NCBI RefSeq assembly: GCF_010731575.1
Contig: NZ_AP022617.1
Location: forward strand, 5,766,001-5,830,000
DNA length: 64,000 bases
Direction of reading: 5' to 3'
Origin: Mycolicibacterium monacense
GTDB lineage: Bacteria > Actinomycetota > Actinomycetes > Mycobacteriales > Mycobacteriaceae
Positions 43,992 to 55,702 of the stretch are shown piece after piece; position 1 is the stretch's first letter, and each line of letters opens with the position of its first letter. A program made the translations under genes and the position numbers. Under the pieces are notes generated by a model. The model ran no database searches. It was not told where the DNA came from and saw only the letters and a program-made list of their open reading frames with translations.

Positions 43992-46406
43992 GTGGCGAAA
44001 CATCGGAACAAAGGGGTTCGGCGGCGCATCAAGAAGGCTGCGCTGATGGGCGGTGTGGCGGCGACGTCCGCTGCCATGACCATGGGGCTCACTGCCCCTT
44101 CGGCAGGCGCATTGGCCTTGCCAGGCATCGGGGAGGTGCCAGGCACCGAGGCCCTCGACCTGAACCTTGCGCTGCCCGGCGCGGGTGAGTTCGATCCGGC
44201 TGCCGTGCCGAATCTCGGGTTCCTTCTCGATGCCTTGGGCGTCGACCTGAGCGGCCTCATTCCAGGCCTGCTGGGTGATTTGCCCATCACGGGCGCGGGG
44301 CTCAACATCATCACCACCGGACCGCCGTTCGGCGCTCTCGCGCTGCTCGGCGCGAATCCCTTCTGGGTTCCGGCGTACCCGCCCTTGATCGCGAACGAGA
44401 TCAACGAGACGCCCTACGGCATTGTCGCCACGATTCCCAACATCTTCGTCCCGGGCGGCCCGCCACTCTCGATCCCCTTGGGCAACGTCCGCCTGCCGAT
44501 TGTGATCGCGTTCGGTCTGGGTTCATTGGCGACGGGGATGGCATACCCAGACGTCGTGGCCGACCTGCCCAACCAGCCGGGCGGCAGCGAGTCCACTTTG
44601 CCCGGTCCGAGCCTCACGGTTCTGCCTCTCATCCTGCTCAGAAATCCGGGGCGTGCCGATGGCGGTATCGCCGCGCGTTTCGCTCCGGTGCTCGACCCGA
44701 TTCTCGGGTTGTTCGGCTTCAACAGTGTTGTCACCCCGGACGTTGACGTCGAGACCGATGGCTCCGCCATCCTGGTGCCGATCAAGGTCGACGCGACGGT
44801 GGAGTACGACCCGCTTTCCGACTTTGCGGCGTGGCCCAACCCGTTCACGCTCGCGAACAACGCAGCGGCGTTTGCGTTCCCGACGTACATCCTCCGAGGT
44901 GCTGACCTCGCCGGCTTCCTGCCCCAGCTCACCGAGCCGGTATTGGGTACGGCTGAAAGCGCGATACTCAACTTCCTCCTTGGGCCGATCTTGACCGAGC
45001 TGCCGCCTCAGGTACTTCTCCCAAACGTCTTGACTGAGGATGCTCTCAACACGTTCCTCACGCTCGAATCCGACGCGTTGCCGCTCCTGGAGCCGTTCCG
45101 GTATCCGACCGACTTCGCCAACCTGTTCACCGGCGGAGCGTTCGGCTTCACCAACCCGTTCGCGGACGCGGTCGAGCCGGCGCTGAAGATCCTGGTCAAC
45201 CTGGGCTACACGAACGTCACCCAGGACATGAGCAACCCGCTCGATCCGTATCCGCGTGACTTCACCGGCGACTTCGGCAGTGATTACGCCCCCTTCTTCA
45301 CCTTCCCCGAGAACGTCGACTGGGGTCAGGTGCCGGGCGATCTCGCCACCGCGTTCGCCGCCGGTGTCCAGAACGCCTTCTTCACCGGAATCCCCGGCGT
45401 GAAGGGCCCGCTCGCCGGTCCGAATCCGCTGGCGATCATCGCCGGACTGCTCGGTCTGCCGACCGGTCCCGCGGAGCTGCCGGAGCTGCTGACCGCGTTC
45501 CCGGATCTGGCGGACATCATCGGCGGCAATCTCGGTCTGCCGGGGCTGAATTCGACGAGCACACTGGCGGCGGCTGCGGCACCGGCCGTCGGTGGCTCCG
45601 ACGATCCGCTGACGCGGCTCGGCGAGACGCTGGCACGGACGCTCAACATCGCTTTCGAACGTGAGGCGCCGGTGGATTACACCCCGCCCAGCGGCCCGGT
45701 CGATTCAGCGTTCGACGTGACCGAGGGTCTGAGCGCGTCGGCGCTGCGACTGCTGGCCGCGACGGTGCTGGGGCCGACGCGCTTGGCAGCGCTCGCCGAG
45801 GGGGGTCCCGAGGCGCTGGCGGACCTCATCGAGAACACCGTCGACGCCCCGCTGTGGATCGCCGACCCGGCCCTCTACGGGCTGCGCGATGCGCTGCCGG
45901 AGGATGCGGCCGACACCGTGACCGAGTTCCGTGACAGCCTCTGGACTCTCACAGAACGGATCAATGAGGCGCTGCTGGGCGCACTCGAGGATCTGCCCAA
46001 CGCGCCGGCCGACGTGACGATCACGTCGGAGCAGGCAAAGGGCGGCGTGGACGATGAGGACATCGAAGCCACGCTGAAGGTCGCGGGAACCGAGCAGCCG
46101 GGTCAGCCCGCAGGTGAGGTGAAGTCCGACCTGCCTCCGGCAGAGGCGGACGTCGACCCGGGGGCTGTCCTGGAGGGCGAGGAATCCGCAACTCCCAAGG
46201 GCGACAAGAAGGTCACCGGCGGCGGACAGATCAAGGGTGGGCAGCTGTCGAAGACCATCGAGCGTTCGATCGATCGGGTGGGTGACCGCCTGAACGACGC
46301 CGCCGACGATCTGCGGGACGGCGTCAAGAAGGCCCTCACACCGCCGTCGAGGAGTACCACGGTTTCGGACAACGACACCGAAACGGATAAGGAACCGGCG
46401 GCCTAG
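43992..46406 (+). CDS. large secreted PE-PPE-domain protein lacking PE/PPE and a canonical nucleophile
   Basis: An 804-residue exported protein. The signal sequence is residues 1-40 (RRRIKKAALMGG, then hydrophobic, ending at SAGA). The N-terminal half carries marks of the mycobacterial PE-PPE hydrolase-like domain: ANPFWVPAYPPLI, LILLRNPGRADGGIAARF, VEYDPLSDFAAWPNPF and LKILVNLGYTNV. The expected GxSxG elbow is replaced by AFGLGSLATG, so hydrolysis is doubtful. Residues about 540-660 are helical; the last 150 are charged and Lys/Glu/Asp-rich without membrane segments. There is no PE or PPE N-terminus. The GTG at 43992 follows GGGGAG. Probably cell-envelope associated. Confidence 0.78.
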   Translation: MAKHRNKGVRRRIKKAALMGGVAATSAAMTMGLTAPSAGALALPGIGEVPGTEALDLNLALPGAGEFDPAAVPNLGFLLDALGVDLSGLIPGLLGDLPITGAGLNIITTGPPFGALALLGANPFWVPAYPPLIANEINETPYGIVATIPNIFVPGGPPLSIPLGNVRLPIVIAFGLGSLATGMAYPDVVADLPNQPGGSESTLPGPSLTVLPLILLRNPGRADGGIAARFAPVLDPILGLFGFNSVVTPDVDVETDGSAILVPIKVDATVEYDPLSDFAAWPNPFTLANNAAAFAFPTYILRGADLAGFLPQLTEPVLGTAESAILNFLLGPILTELPPQVLLPNVLTEDALNTFLTLESDALPLLEPFRYPTDFANLFTGGAFGFTNPFADAVEPALKILVNLGYTNVTQDMSNPLDPYPRDFTGDFGSDYAPFFTFPENVDWGQVPGDLATAFAAGVQNAFFTGIPGVKGPLAGPNPLAIIAGLLGLPTGPAELPELLTAFPDLADIIGGNLGLPGLNSTSTLAAAAAPAVGGSDDPLTRLGETLARTLNIAFEREAPVDYTPPSGPVDSAFDVTEGLSASALRLLAATVLGPTRLAALAEGGPEALADLIENTVDAPLWIADPALYGLRDALPEDAADTVTEFRDSLWTLTERINEALLGALEDLPNAPADVTITSEQAKGGVDDEDIEATLKVAGTEQPGQPAGEVKSDLPPAEADVDPGAVLEGEESATPKGDKKVTGGGQIKGGQLSKTIERSIDRVGDRLNDAADDLRDGVKKALTPPSRSTTVSDNDTETDKEPAA

Positions 46407-46421
46407 CCGCCTCGCGAGACC

Positions 46422-46478
46422 CCAAGGCCTCCTGCCACCGACTCGGGGGGACAGAGTCGGACCGGCAGGGGGCCTTGG
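46422..46478 (+). terminator. long imperfect stem-loop after the PE-PPE-type gene
   Basis: Outer arms CCAAGGCCTCCTGCC and GGCAGGGGGCCTTGG (one G-U pair) and inner arms CCGACTC/GAGTCGG enclose a G-rich loop. It starts 15 bp after the stop codon. No T-tract follows, as is common for mycobacterial terminators. Confidence 0.7.
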
Positions 46479-46524
46479 CGCGTGTCCGGTCGACAACCGG
46501 ACCGGCCCTGGAAAGATCGCCGTC

Positions 46525-47757
46525 GTGTTGCTGTCGCTGATCGCGGTGTCCGCCGTGCTGGCCGGGTGGGGCGTGCTGGCCCGCCGCATGGAGCGCTGGC
46601 GCGTCACCGCACCCATGGTGATCGTCCTGGCCGGAGTGCTGATCGGCCTCGCCACCTCGGACCGCGTCGCGGACGGCCTCAACACCGAGATCGCCGAACA
46701 CGTCGCCGAAATCATCCTGGCCATCCTGCTTTTCGTCGATGCCACCGACGTGCGCGGCGGCCTGTTCGGCTACGAACCCAAGGCCGCGATGCGCATCCTG
46801 TTCGTTTCGCTGCCGCTGGGCGTCGCCACCGCCCTGATCTTCGGGCTGTGGCTGCTGCCCGGCTCGTCGTGGGCGGTCCTGCTCGTGATCGCCTGCATCG
46901 TCGTGCCGATCGACTTCGCGCCGGTGTCGTCGATCCTGCGTGACCGGCGGGTGCCCGAGCGGGTGCGCGATCTGCTCAACGTCGAGGCCGGGTACAACGA
47001 CGGCATCGTCTCGCCGCTCTTCATCTTCGCCCTGGTGCTCGCCGATCAGGACACCCGCGCCGACACTCCGCTGCAGGCGCTCGAGGCGGCGGTGCCGCAG
47101 GCCGCCAAGGCCATCCTGGTCGGCCTGCTCGTCGGCACCCTCCTCGCGCTCGCGGCCAACGGCGCCCAACAGCGGGGCTGGACCACTCATCAGTCCAACC
47201 GACTGATCCTGGTCGCCGCGCCGCTGCTGGCGTTCGGCCTGAGCCTGGCCATCGACGGCAACGGCTTCGTCTCGGCGTTCGTCTGCGGCATCGCCTTCAA
47301 ATACCTGCGGCACTCCGACGACCTCCGCGGCGACCTCGAACTCGTCGACGACGTCGGCTTCCTGCTCACCGTCGGCATGTGGTTCGCCTTCGGGGTGGCC
47401 GCCGTGGCGATCTTCGAGGTCGGCGTCACCCTCGGCGCGGTGGTGTTCAGCCTGCTCGCGCTGACCGTGGTCCGCATCGTCCCGGTGCTGATCGGGATGC
47501 TCGGAACCCGCTTCGACCTCCCCGAACGCCTGCTGGTCGGCGGGCTCGGGCCCCGTGGCACCACGACGATCGTGTTCGGCCTGCTCGCGTTCAACGTGCT
47601 CGACGGAGGCGACGAACACACCGTGGGCCTGGTCGTCGTCCTGTGCGTTCTGGGGAGCGTCATCCTGCACGGTGTGGCCGCCCCCGCCGCCGCTCACGCC
47701 TACGCCGCGCGCCACCCGGCGTCCCGCGACGCGGAGCACAGCGGCCCGGGGAAATAG
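46525..47757 (+). CDS. CPA1-type Na+(K+)/H+ antiporter
   Basis: A 410-residue membrane protein with about 11-12 hydrophobic segments. The transport-site motif is VVPIDFAPVSSIL, where an Asp takes the place of the usual ND/TD pair region, and VEAGYNDGIVSPLFIFAL is the second conserved element (EAxxNDGxx), followed by GPRGTTTIVFGLL (the GxRG Arg). This is the NhaP/CPA1 pattern. It exchanges monovalent cations for protons. The GTG start at 46525 lacks a clear Shine-Dalgarno. It ends 9 bp before purL. Confidence 0.9.
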   Translation: MLLSLIAVSAVLAGWGVLARRMERWRVTAPMVIVLAGVLIGLATSDRVADGLNTEIAEHVAEIILAILLFVDATDVRGGLFGYEPKAAMRILFVSLPLGVATALIFGLWLLPGSSWAVLLVIACIVVPIDFAPVSSILRDRRVPERVRDLLNVEAGYNDGIVSPLFIFALVLADQDTRADTPLQALEAAVPQAAKAILVGLLVGTLLALAANGAQQRGWTTHQSNRLILVAAPLLAFGLSLAIDGNGFVSAFVCGIAFKYLRHSDDLRGDLELVDDVGFLLTVGMWFAFGVAAVAIFEVGVTLGAVVFSLLALTVVRIVPVLIGMLGTRFDLPERLLVGGLGPRGTTTIVFGLLAFNVLDGGDEHTVGLVVVLCVLGSVILHGVAAPAAAHAYAARHPASRDAEHSGPGK

Positions 47758-47760
47758 ACT
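47755..47760 (+). promoter_or_regulatory. -10 hexamer of predicted leaderless purL mRNA
   Basis: TAGACT, overlapping the antiporter stop codon, then 6 nt, then the GTG at 47767. Confidence 0.55.
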
Positions 47761-47766
47761 GTCTGC

Positions 47767-50069
<2,303 letters not shown>

Positions 50070-50073
<4 letters not shown>

Positions 50074-51827
50074 GAGCACAGACCGATCAGATCTCCGGTG
50101 ACACCGTCACCGACACTCCCGAACGCCCGCGGCGCCACCCCTTGCTCATCCGGGTGTGGGGCCTCATCCGCCTCGACTACACCGGCATCGCCTTCGGCGC
50201 CCTGTTCTTCTGCCTGTCCCTGACCCCTTCGCTGCTGCCGCGCGACTGGCTGTTCCAGGGACTGATCGGCGGGGCGAACGCCGCCATCGGATACGGCATC
50301 GGCGTGTTCATCTCGAAGATGTTGGTGCGCTTCGTCATAGGCGGGAGACGCGCGTGGCTGCCGTCGCGCCGGACGCTGTACGCGGTCAAGACCGGGGTCG
50401 TCGGTTTGGCGATCGCGGCCAGCGTCCTGATGCTCGTACCGGCGGCGGCCTGGCAGCGGCAGGTCTCGGCCGAGATGGGCATGCCGGGCCCGGAGACGTC
50501 CGGCTACTTCCGAGTGCTGGTCGTCGCGGCGCTTGCCGGCGGGGTGTGTGTCGCGGTCAGTCGGGTGGTGCTCGGCATCATCAAGACGCTGGCCCGCTGG
50601 CTCATCCGCCGGTGGCGTCTGAGCGACGAGATGGCGCTGCTGATCGGCACCGCGGCCATCGTGGTGCTGCTCATCACGTTGATCAACGGCGTACTGCTGC
50701 AGGGGTTCCTGGCCGGTGCCAGCCGTGTCTTCCAGCCGCAGAACTTCACCACCCGCGAGGGCGTCAGCCAGCCCACCCAACCCGAGAGATCCGGCAGCCC
50801 AGCATCGTTCGCCAGTTGGGACAGCCTGGGCTACCAGGGCCGCAACTTCGTCGGCAGCGGCCCGGACGCACGAGAACTGGAGCGGGTGAACGGCAGGCCC
50901 GCGCAGGAGCCGATCCGCGTCTACGCCGGCCTGCAGACCGCGGACACCGACGAACAGCGAATCGCCGTGCTGCTCAGCGAACTCGAGCGCACCCGGGCCT
51001 TCGACCGTGAACTGCTCGTGATCGTGCCCACCACGGGGACCGGATGGGTCAACCCCGTCGCCGCCCGCGCGATCGAGCTGATGTACAACGGCGACACCGC
51101 CATGGTGGCGATGCAGTATTCGTATCTGCCGAGCTGGATCTCGTTCCTCGGCGATCAGCAGCGGTCGATGGAGTCGGGACGCATGCTGATCGACGCCGTA
51201 CAGCAGCGGTGGTCACAGCGGCCGGCGCAGCAGCGGCCGAAACTCGTGCTCTACGGCGAGAGTCTGGGCTCGATGGCCGGGCAGGCCGCGTTCGCCTGGC
51301 TGCCCGACATCGCCGACATGGGGTTCTCGTCGGTGCTGTGGGTCGGCCCGCCCAACGCCAGCCCCCTGTGGAAGGCGATCACGGACCGCCGCGACCCCGG
51401 GACCCCGGAGGTCGAGCCACGCTACGACGGTGGCCGTACCGTGCGGTTCTCGCCGGCGACCGATCCGGCCGAGATCGCCCGCGACACCGCGCCCCCGTGG
51501 GAGGGCACCCGGGTGCTGTTCCTGCAGCACGCGTCCGACCCGATCGTCTGGTACTCACCGGATCTGCTCACCGCCCGCCCGGACTGGCTGCGCGAGCCGC
51601 CGGGTAGGGACCGCACCTCATCGATGCGCTGGTACCCCATCGTGACGTTCTGGCAGGTGGGTGCCGATATGACCAACGCGTCCAGTGTGCCGGCCGGACA
51701 CGGTCACAACTACGGCGAATCCGTGCTCGACGGCTGGGCGGCCGTCGCGCCACCGCCCGACTGGACGGCGGCGGACACCGAACGCATCCGCGCCTCACTG
51801 CGCGAGTCGGGCGGTCCCGAATACTGA
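50070..51827 (+). CDS. integral-membrane alpha/beta-hydrolase
   Basis: A 585-residue protein. The N-terminal 220 residues contain about four or five membrane helices ([20 protein letters not shown] is characteristic; then [54 protein letters not shown]). A C-terminal alpha/beta-hydrolase-like domain (about 290-585) has the elbow [11 protein letters not shown], then [11 protein letters not shown] and GHGHNYGE as possible Asp and His. This matches the Abhydrolase_9 family of actinobacterial membrane proteins of unknown role; an envelope lipid or ester is a likely substrate. GTGA overlap with purL. Confidence 0.85.
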
Positions 51828-52465
51828 TGCGGCGCAACGAGGTAGCGGCCCTCACCCTCGCCACCGCCCTGGTCGCGCTCAGCGGTCTGGTGAGTCCCCG
51901 CCTTCCCGAACGATGGGCCGCGGTCGTGCACGCGGTGTTCGGCGCGTCGTTGGCGGCAGCCACCCGGGCGCCGCTCGGGCTGCGCCCTCCTGCGCTGCGC
52001 GGTGGGCTGGGCGCCGGTGCGACGGCCGCGGCCGTCGTCACCACGGGCGTCGCGGCGGCCAGCGCGGTGCCCGGTGTCCGCTCGGCGATGAAGGCGCGGG
52101 ATCTGCCTGCCGCGCCCACACGGTGGTTGATCCTGCGCATCCCGCTGGGCACGGTGTGGGCCGAAGAGCTGGCCTACCGGGGCGCACTCGGATATCTCGG
52201 CGCCTCGGCGTTCGGGCCGACGCGGGGGCGGCTGCTGCAGTCGGTCGCCTTCGGGCTCTCGCACATCGCCGACGCGCGCGCCGCCGGTGAGCCGGTCGTC
52301 GGCACCGTCGTGACCACCGGGATCGCCGGTTGGGTGTTCGCGTGGCTCGCGGAGCGGTCCGGCAGTCTGGTCGCGCCGATGCTGGCGCATCTGGCGGTCA
52401 ACGAGGCCGGTGCGCTCGCGGCGCTGGCCGTCCAGCGGCCCCTGCGCTCGGCGGTCAGGGATTGA
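51827..52465 (+). CDS. CPBP-family intramembrane metalloprotease
   Basis: A 212-residue multi-helix membrane protein carrying the CPBP/Rce1 motifs: EELAYRG (EExxxR) near residue 112, FGLSHI (FxxxH) near 143 and LAHLAVNE near 189. The family cleaves or modifies membrane proteins or bacteriocin-like peptides. TGATG junction with the preceding membrane hydrolase, so both are in the purL transcript. The 3' end overlaps the convergent MCE gene by 11 bp. Confidence 0.88.
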   Translation: MRRNEVAALTLATALVALSGLVSPRLPERWAAVVHAVFGASLAAATRAPLGLRPPALRGGLGAGATAAAVVTTGVAAASAVPGVRSAMKARDLPAAPTRWLILRIPLGTVWAEELAYRGALGYLGASAFGPTRGRLLQSVAFGLSHIADARAAGEPVVGTVVTTGIAGWVFAWLAERSGSLVAPMLAHLAVNEAGALAALAVQRPLRSAVRD

Positions 52466-53654
52466 TGGTGAGCTCGCCGAGTTGGCGGCCCCACACGTAG
52501 TCCATCGCGAACGGTTGGCCGAACTCGGCGTGGTTGTACGGGGCCAGGCTGTAGCCGGTGTCCATCACCAGATACGGATGCGGCCACAGCTCGCGGGTGA
52601 CCTTCTGCCAGCAGCCCGGCCTGCCGCCGGGTCCGCCGCGGGCGTTGATTCGCGGCAGATTGTCGGGATACACATAGGGATTGCCGGCGCCGAGCACGGT
52701 GCCCGCCGCGCGCAGCGCGTAGCCGTTGTCTCCGCCGAGCGTGCGCTGGATCTCCGGTGCGACGTCGTGGTAGTTGCGGATCGTGCAGAAGATCATGCCC
52801 CGGTAGTCGTCGAGCAGTGCGGTGGTGGGCTGCAGGTCGGCACTACCGCGCACCAGGTACGGCCCGGCGCGCCGCAGCGTGTCGGCGCCCGCCTCGAAAC
52901 CGGCCGCCGCCAGCAGCGCGGCGTCGACGTCGGAACGACGGGCGTTCACCGTCGCCGCGGTGAGCGCGGCGTGGTCCAGCGCCGACCACAGGTCGGGGGA
53001 GGCGTCGGCGTAGATGCCTGCCAGATCGGCGGTGCGCGCCACGTCGTGGCGCACCTGATCCATCCGCGGATTGAGGTCCGCCAGGATCGCGGCTCCGTGT
53101 TCCAGCGATTCGCCGAAGCGTGCACCCAGCCCGGTGAGTGCCTCGGCGGTGGCGGCGAGGGTCTGGTTGAGCTTGACCGGGTCCACCCGCTCGGCCAGGC
53201 TCACGACCGTCTCGAACAACGTGTTGAACTCGGTGGTGACCGCCACCGACCGGATCGGGAGGTCCGGTGAGATCGGTTCGCGCGCAGGGTGATCCGGTGA
53301 CCGGAGCGCAACGTACTTGTTGCCGAAGACTGTGCTGGCCCTGATGTCGGCGATCACATTGGCCGGGATGACGTGCAGATGGCGCGGGTCGACCGACAGG
53401 GCCAACTCTGCCGGTGCGGTCTCGTCGGCTCGGGCGGAGATCGCGGTCACCCGTCCGATCTCCACCCCGTTGAACGTCACCTTCGCTCCCGGGTCCACCA
53501 CCAGCCCGGCCCGGGGGGACAACAGGGTGAGTGTCACCCGCTCGGCGAAGGCGCCGCGGAACTGTAGCGAAATGGTTGCCGCCACAACGCAGAACACCGC
53601 GAGCGCAACCGCGCCGGCCAGCCGGTACGGCGGGTGACGGCGGTGGCTGGCCAC
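52455..53654 (-). CDS. orphan MCE-family (MlaD-like) lipid-transport protein
   Basis: A 399-residue envelope protein. One N-terminal membrane anchor (about residues 12-32) is followed by an MCE/MlaD domain at about residues 40-118 (VTLTLLSPRAGLVVDPGAKVTFNGVEIGRV...NKYVALRSP) and a helical C-terminal region (MceA-like FNTLFETVVSLAERVDPVKLNQTLAATAEALTG). Mce proteins form hexameric tunnels that import lipids such as sterols with YrbE permeases. No yrbE or other mce gene is adjacent. The GTG start is at 53654. Only 16 bp separate it from the divergent sterol-carrier-like gene. Confidence 0.92.
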   Translation of the reverse strand: MASHRRHPPYRLAGAVALAVFCVVAATISLQFRGAFAERVTLTLLSPRAGLVVDPGAKVTFNGVEIGRVTAISARADETAPAELALSVDPRHLHVIPANVIADIRASTVFGNKYVALRSPDHPAREPISPDLPIRSVAVTTEFNTLFETVVSLAERVDPVKLNQTLAATAEALTGLGARFGESLEHGAAILADLNPRMDQVRHDVARTADLAGIYADASPDLWSALDHAALTAATVNARRSDVDAALLAAAGFEAGADTLRRAGPYLVRGSADLQPTTALLDDYRGMIFCTIRNYHDVAPEIQRTLGGDNGYALRAAGTVLGAGNPYVYPDNLPRINARGGPGGRPGCWQKVTRELWPHPYLVMDTGYSLAPYNHAEFGQPFAMDYVWGRQLGELTINP

Positions 53655-53660
53655 TTTGCG

Positions 53661-53666
53661 ACACTA
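53661..53666 (-). promoter_or_regulatory. -10 hexamer of predicted leaderless MCE mRNA
   Basis: The complement reads TAGTGT, then 6 nt, then the GTG at 53654. It lies inside the 16-bp intergenic gap. Confidence 0.5.
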
Positions 53667-53670
53667 AGGT

Positions 53671-54063
53671 ATGGCCGCCCGCCGCACCGCCGATCCGGCG
53701 CAGACCCGCGCGGCGGTATCGGCCGTCGTGGACTGGCTGCGCGACGACACGGCCGCGCCCCCCGGACGCACGGAGATCGCCGAGGCGGTCAGATTGACCG
53801 CGCGCACCGTGGCGGCCCTCGCCCCCGGCGCCAGTGTGGAGGTGCGGGTGCCGCCCTTCGTCGCCGTGCAGTGCATCGCGGGACCCACCCACACACGGGG
53901 CAATCCGCCCAACGTGGTGGAGACCGACCCGCGCACGTGGCTGCTGATCGCCACCGGGCTGTTGTCCTTCGACGAGGCGGCCGCGAGCGGTGGGCTGCAC
54001 CTGTCCGGGTCCCGTGCCGGTGAACTGGCCAATTGGCTACCCGTCGTGACTCCGGGAATGTAA
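53671..54063 (+). CDS. sterol-carrier-family conserved protein
   Basis: A 130-residue small soluble protein annotated elsewhere in mycobacteria as sterol-carrier (SCP2-like); it matches Rv0807 in place. It has an N-terminal helical region and VEVRVPPFVAVQCIAGPTHTRG, NVVETDPRTWLLIATGLLSF and a SGSRAGELANWLPV end, the usual pattern of this family in which the final strands form a lipid pocket. It lies 103 bp upstream of purF. A role in sterol or lipid handling is family-based inference. Confidence 0.85.
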   Translation: MAARRTADPAQTRAAVSAVVDWLRDDTAAPPGRTEIAEAVRLTARTVAALAPGASVEVRVPPFVAVQCIAGPTHTRGNPPNVVETDPRTWLLIATGLLSFDEAAASGGLHLSGSRAGELANWLPVVTPGM

Positions 54064-54121
54064 CGGCGAAATAGGTGTTTCACGACACGTCGCCGATTCC
54101 CATAACCGGGTATACGGCCCG

Positions 54122-54127
54122 TAGACT
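54122..54127 (+). promoter_or_regulatory. -10 hexamer of purF
   Basis: TAGACT, 39 nt before the purF GTG. Unlike the other pur genes here this would give a leader with TTGGGAG as ribosome binding site. No clear -35. Confidence 0.4.
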
Positions 54128-54166
54128 CAACTACGTCACCCACATCCCCTTGGGAGCAGCCATATC

Positions 54167-55702
54167 GTGAGCGGCCACGACGACATCGAGCCCGAGAACG
54201 ATCCCCGTGAAGAATGCGGCGTCTTCGGCGTCTGGGCCCCGGGTGAGGATGTGGCCAAGCTCACCTACTACGGCCTCTATGCGCTACAGCACCGTGGTCA
54301 GGAAGCGGCGGGGATCGCCGTAGCCGACGGCTCGCAAGTGCTGGTGTTCAAGGATCTCGGCCTGGTCAGCCAGGTGTTCGACGAGCCGACGCTGGCCGCC
54401 ATGCACGGACACGTCGCCATCGGGCACTGCCGCTACTCGACGACCGGGTCGACCACCTGGGAGAACGCCCAGCCCGTCTTCCGCAACACCCTGGCCGGCA
54501 CCGGCGTGGCCGTCGGCCACAACGGCAACCTGGTCAACACCACCGAGCTCGCCGCCCGGGCCCGCGACGCCGGCCTGATCAACGGCCGCACCCCCGGCGC
54601 GGCGACCACCGATTCGGACATCCTCGGCGCGCTGCTGGCCCACGGCGCCGCCGACGCCACCGTCGAACAGGCGGCCCTCGAACTGCTGCCGACCGTGCGC
54701 GGCGCGTTCTGTCTGACCTTCATGGACGAGAACACCCTTTACGCGGCCCGCGACCCGTATGGTGTGCGCCCGCTGTCGCTGGGACGGCTGGACCGGGGCT
54801 GGGTGGTGGCGTCGGAGACCGCGGCCCTCGACATCGTCGGCGCGTCGTTCGTCCGCGACATCGAACCGGGCGAACTGTTGGCCATCGACGCCGACGGCGT
54901 GCGCTCCACCCGCTTCGCCAACCCCACCCCGAAGTCGTGCGTCTTCGAATACGTCTATCTGGCCCGGCCGGACAGCACGCTGGCCGGCCGCTCGGTGCAC
55001 GCCACCCGCGTCGACATCGGCCGCCGCCTCGCCAGCGAGATGCCCGTCGAGGCCGACCTGGTGATCGGGGTCCCCGAGTCGGGCACGCCCGCAGCCGTGG
55101 GCTACGCACAGGGCTCCGGCATCCCCTACGGCCAGGGCCTGATGAAGAACGCCTACGTCGGCCGCACGTTCATCCAGCCGTCGCAGACCATCCGCCAGCT
55201 CGGCATCCGGCTCAAACTCAACCCGCTCAAAGAGGTCATCCGCGGTAAGCGGTTGATCGTGGTCGACGATTCGATCGTGCGCGGCAACACCCAGCGCGCG
55301 CTGATCCGGATGCTGCGCGAGGCCGGGGCCCTCGAAGTGCACGTCCGGATCGCCTCCCCGCCGGTGCGATGGCCGTGCTTCTACGGCATCGACTTCGCCA
55401 CCCCGGCCGAGCTGATCGCCAACGGCGCCGAGGACGAGGACCAGATGCTCGACGCCGTCCGCCGTGCCATCGGCGCGGACACCCTGGGCTACATCTCACA
55501 GCAGGGCATGATCGCGGCGACCGAACAGCCCGCCTCGCGGCTGTGCTCGGCGTGCTTCGACGGCAACTACCCGATCGAGCTGCCGGGCGAGTCCGCGCTG
55601 GGCAAGAACGTCATCGAGCAGATGCTCGCGACGGCCGCCCGCAGCGGGATCCCGCTCGAGAAGGTCGACAACGACAACGCCTCGGCGCTTCGTAGGCCTT
55701 GA
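54167..55702 (+). CDS. purF: amidophosphoribosyltransferase
   Basis: First committed step of purine synthesis: PRPP + glutamine to phosphoribosylamine. 511 residues. A propeptide precedes Cys17 (EECGVFGVW), the N-terminal nucleophile exposed by processing. The glutaminase domain (RYSTTG, GHNGNLVNT) is followed by the phosphoribosyltransferase loop LIVVDDSIVRGNT. A Cys set ending in LCSACFDGNYP indicates the [4Fe-4S] Bacillus-type enzyme. The stop codon lies inside the first unit of a 26-bp tandem repeat. Confidence 0.97.
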   Translation: MSGHDDIEPENDPREECGVFGVWAPGEDVAKLTYYGLYALQHRGQEAAGIAVADGSQVLVFKDLGLVSQVFDEPTLAAMHGHVAIGHCRYSTTGSTTWENAQPVFRNTLAGTGVAVGHNGNLVNTTELAARARDAGLINGRTPGAATTDSDILGALLAHGAADATVEQAALELLPTVRGAFCLTFMDENTLYAARDPYGVRPLSLGRLDRGWVVASETAALDIVGASFVRDIEPGELLAIDADGVRSTRFANPTPKSCVFEYVYLARPDSTLAGRSVHATRVDIGRRLASEMPVEADLVIGVPESGTPAAVGYAQGSGIPYGQGLMKNAYVGRTFIQPSQTIRQLGIRLKLNPLKEVIRGKRLIVVDDSIVRGNTQRALIRMLREAGALEVHVRIASPPVRWPCFYGIDFATPAELIANGAEDEDQMLDAVRRAIGADTLGYISQQGMIAATEQPASRLCSACFDGNYPIELPGESALGKNVIEQMLATAARSGIPLEKVDNDNASALRRP

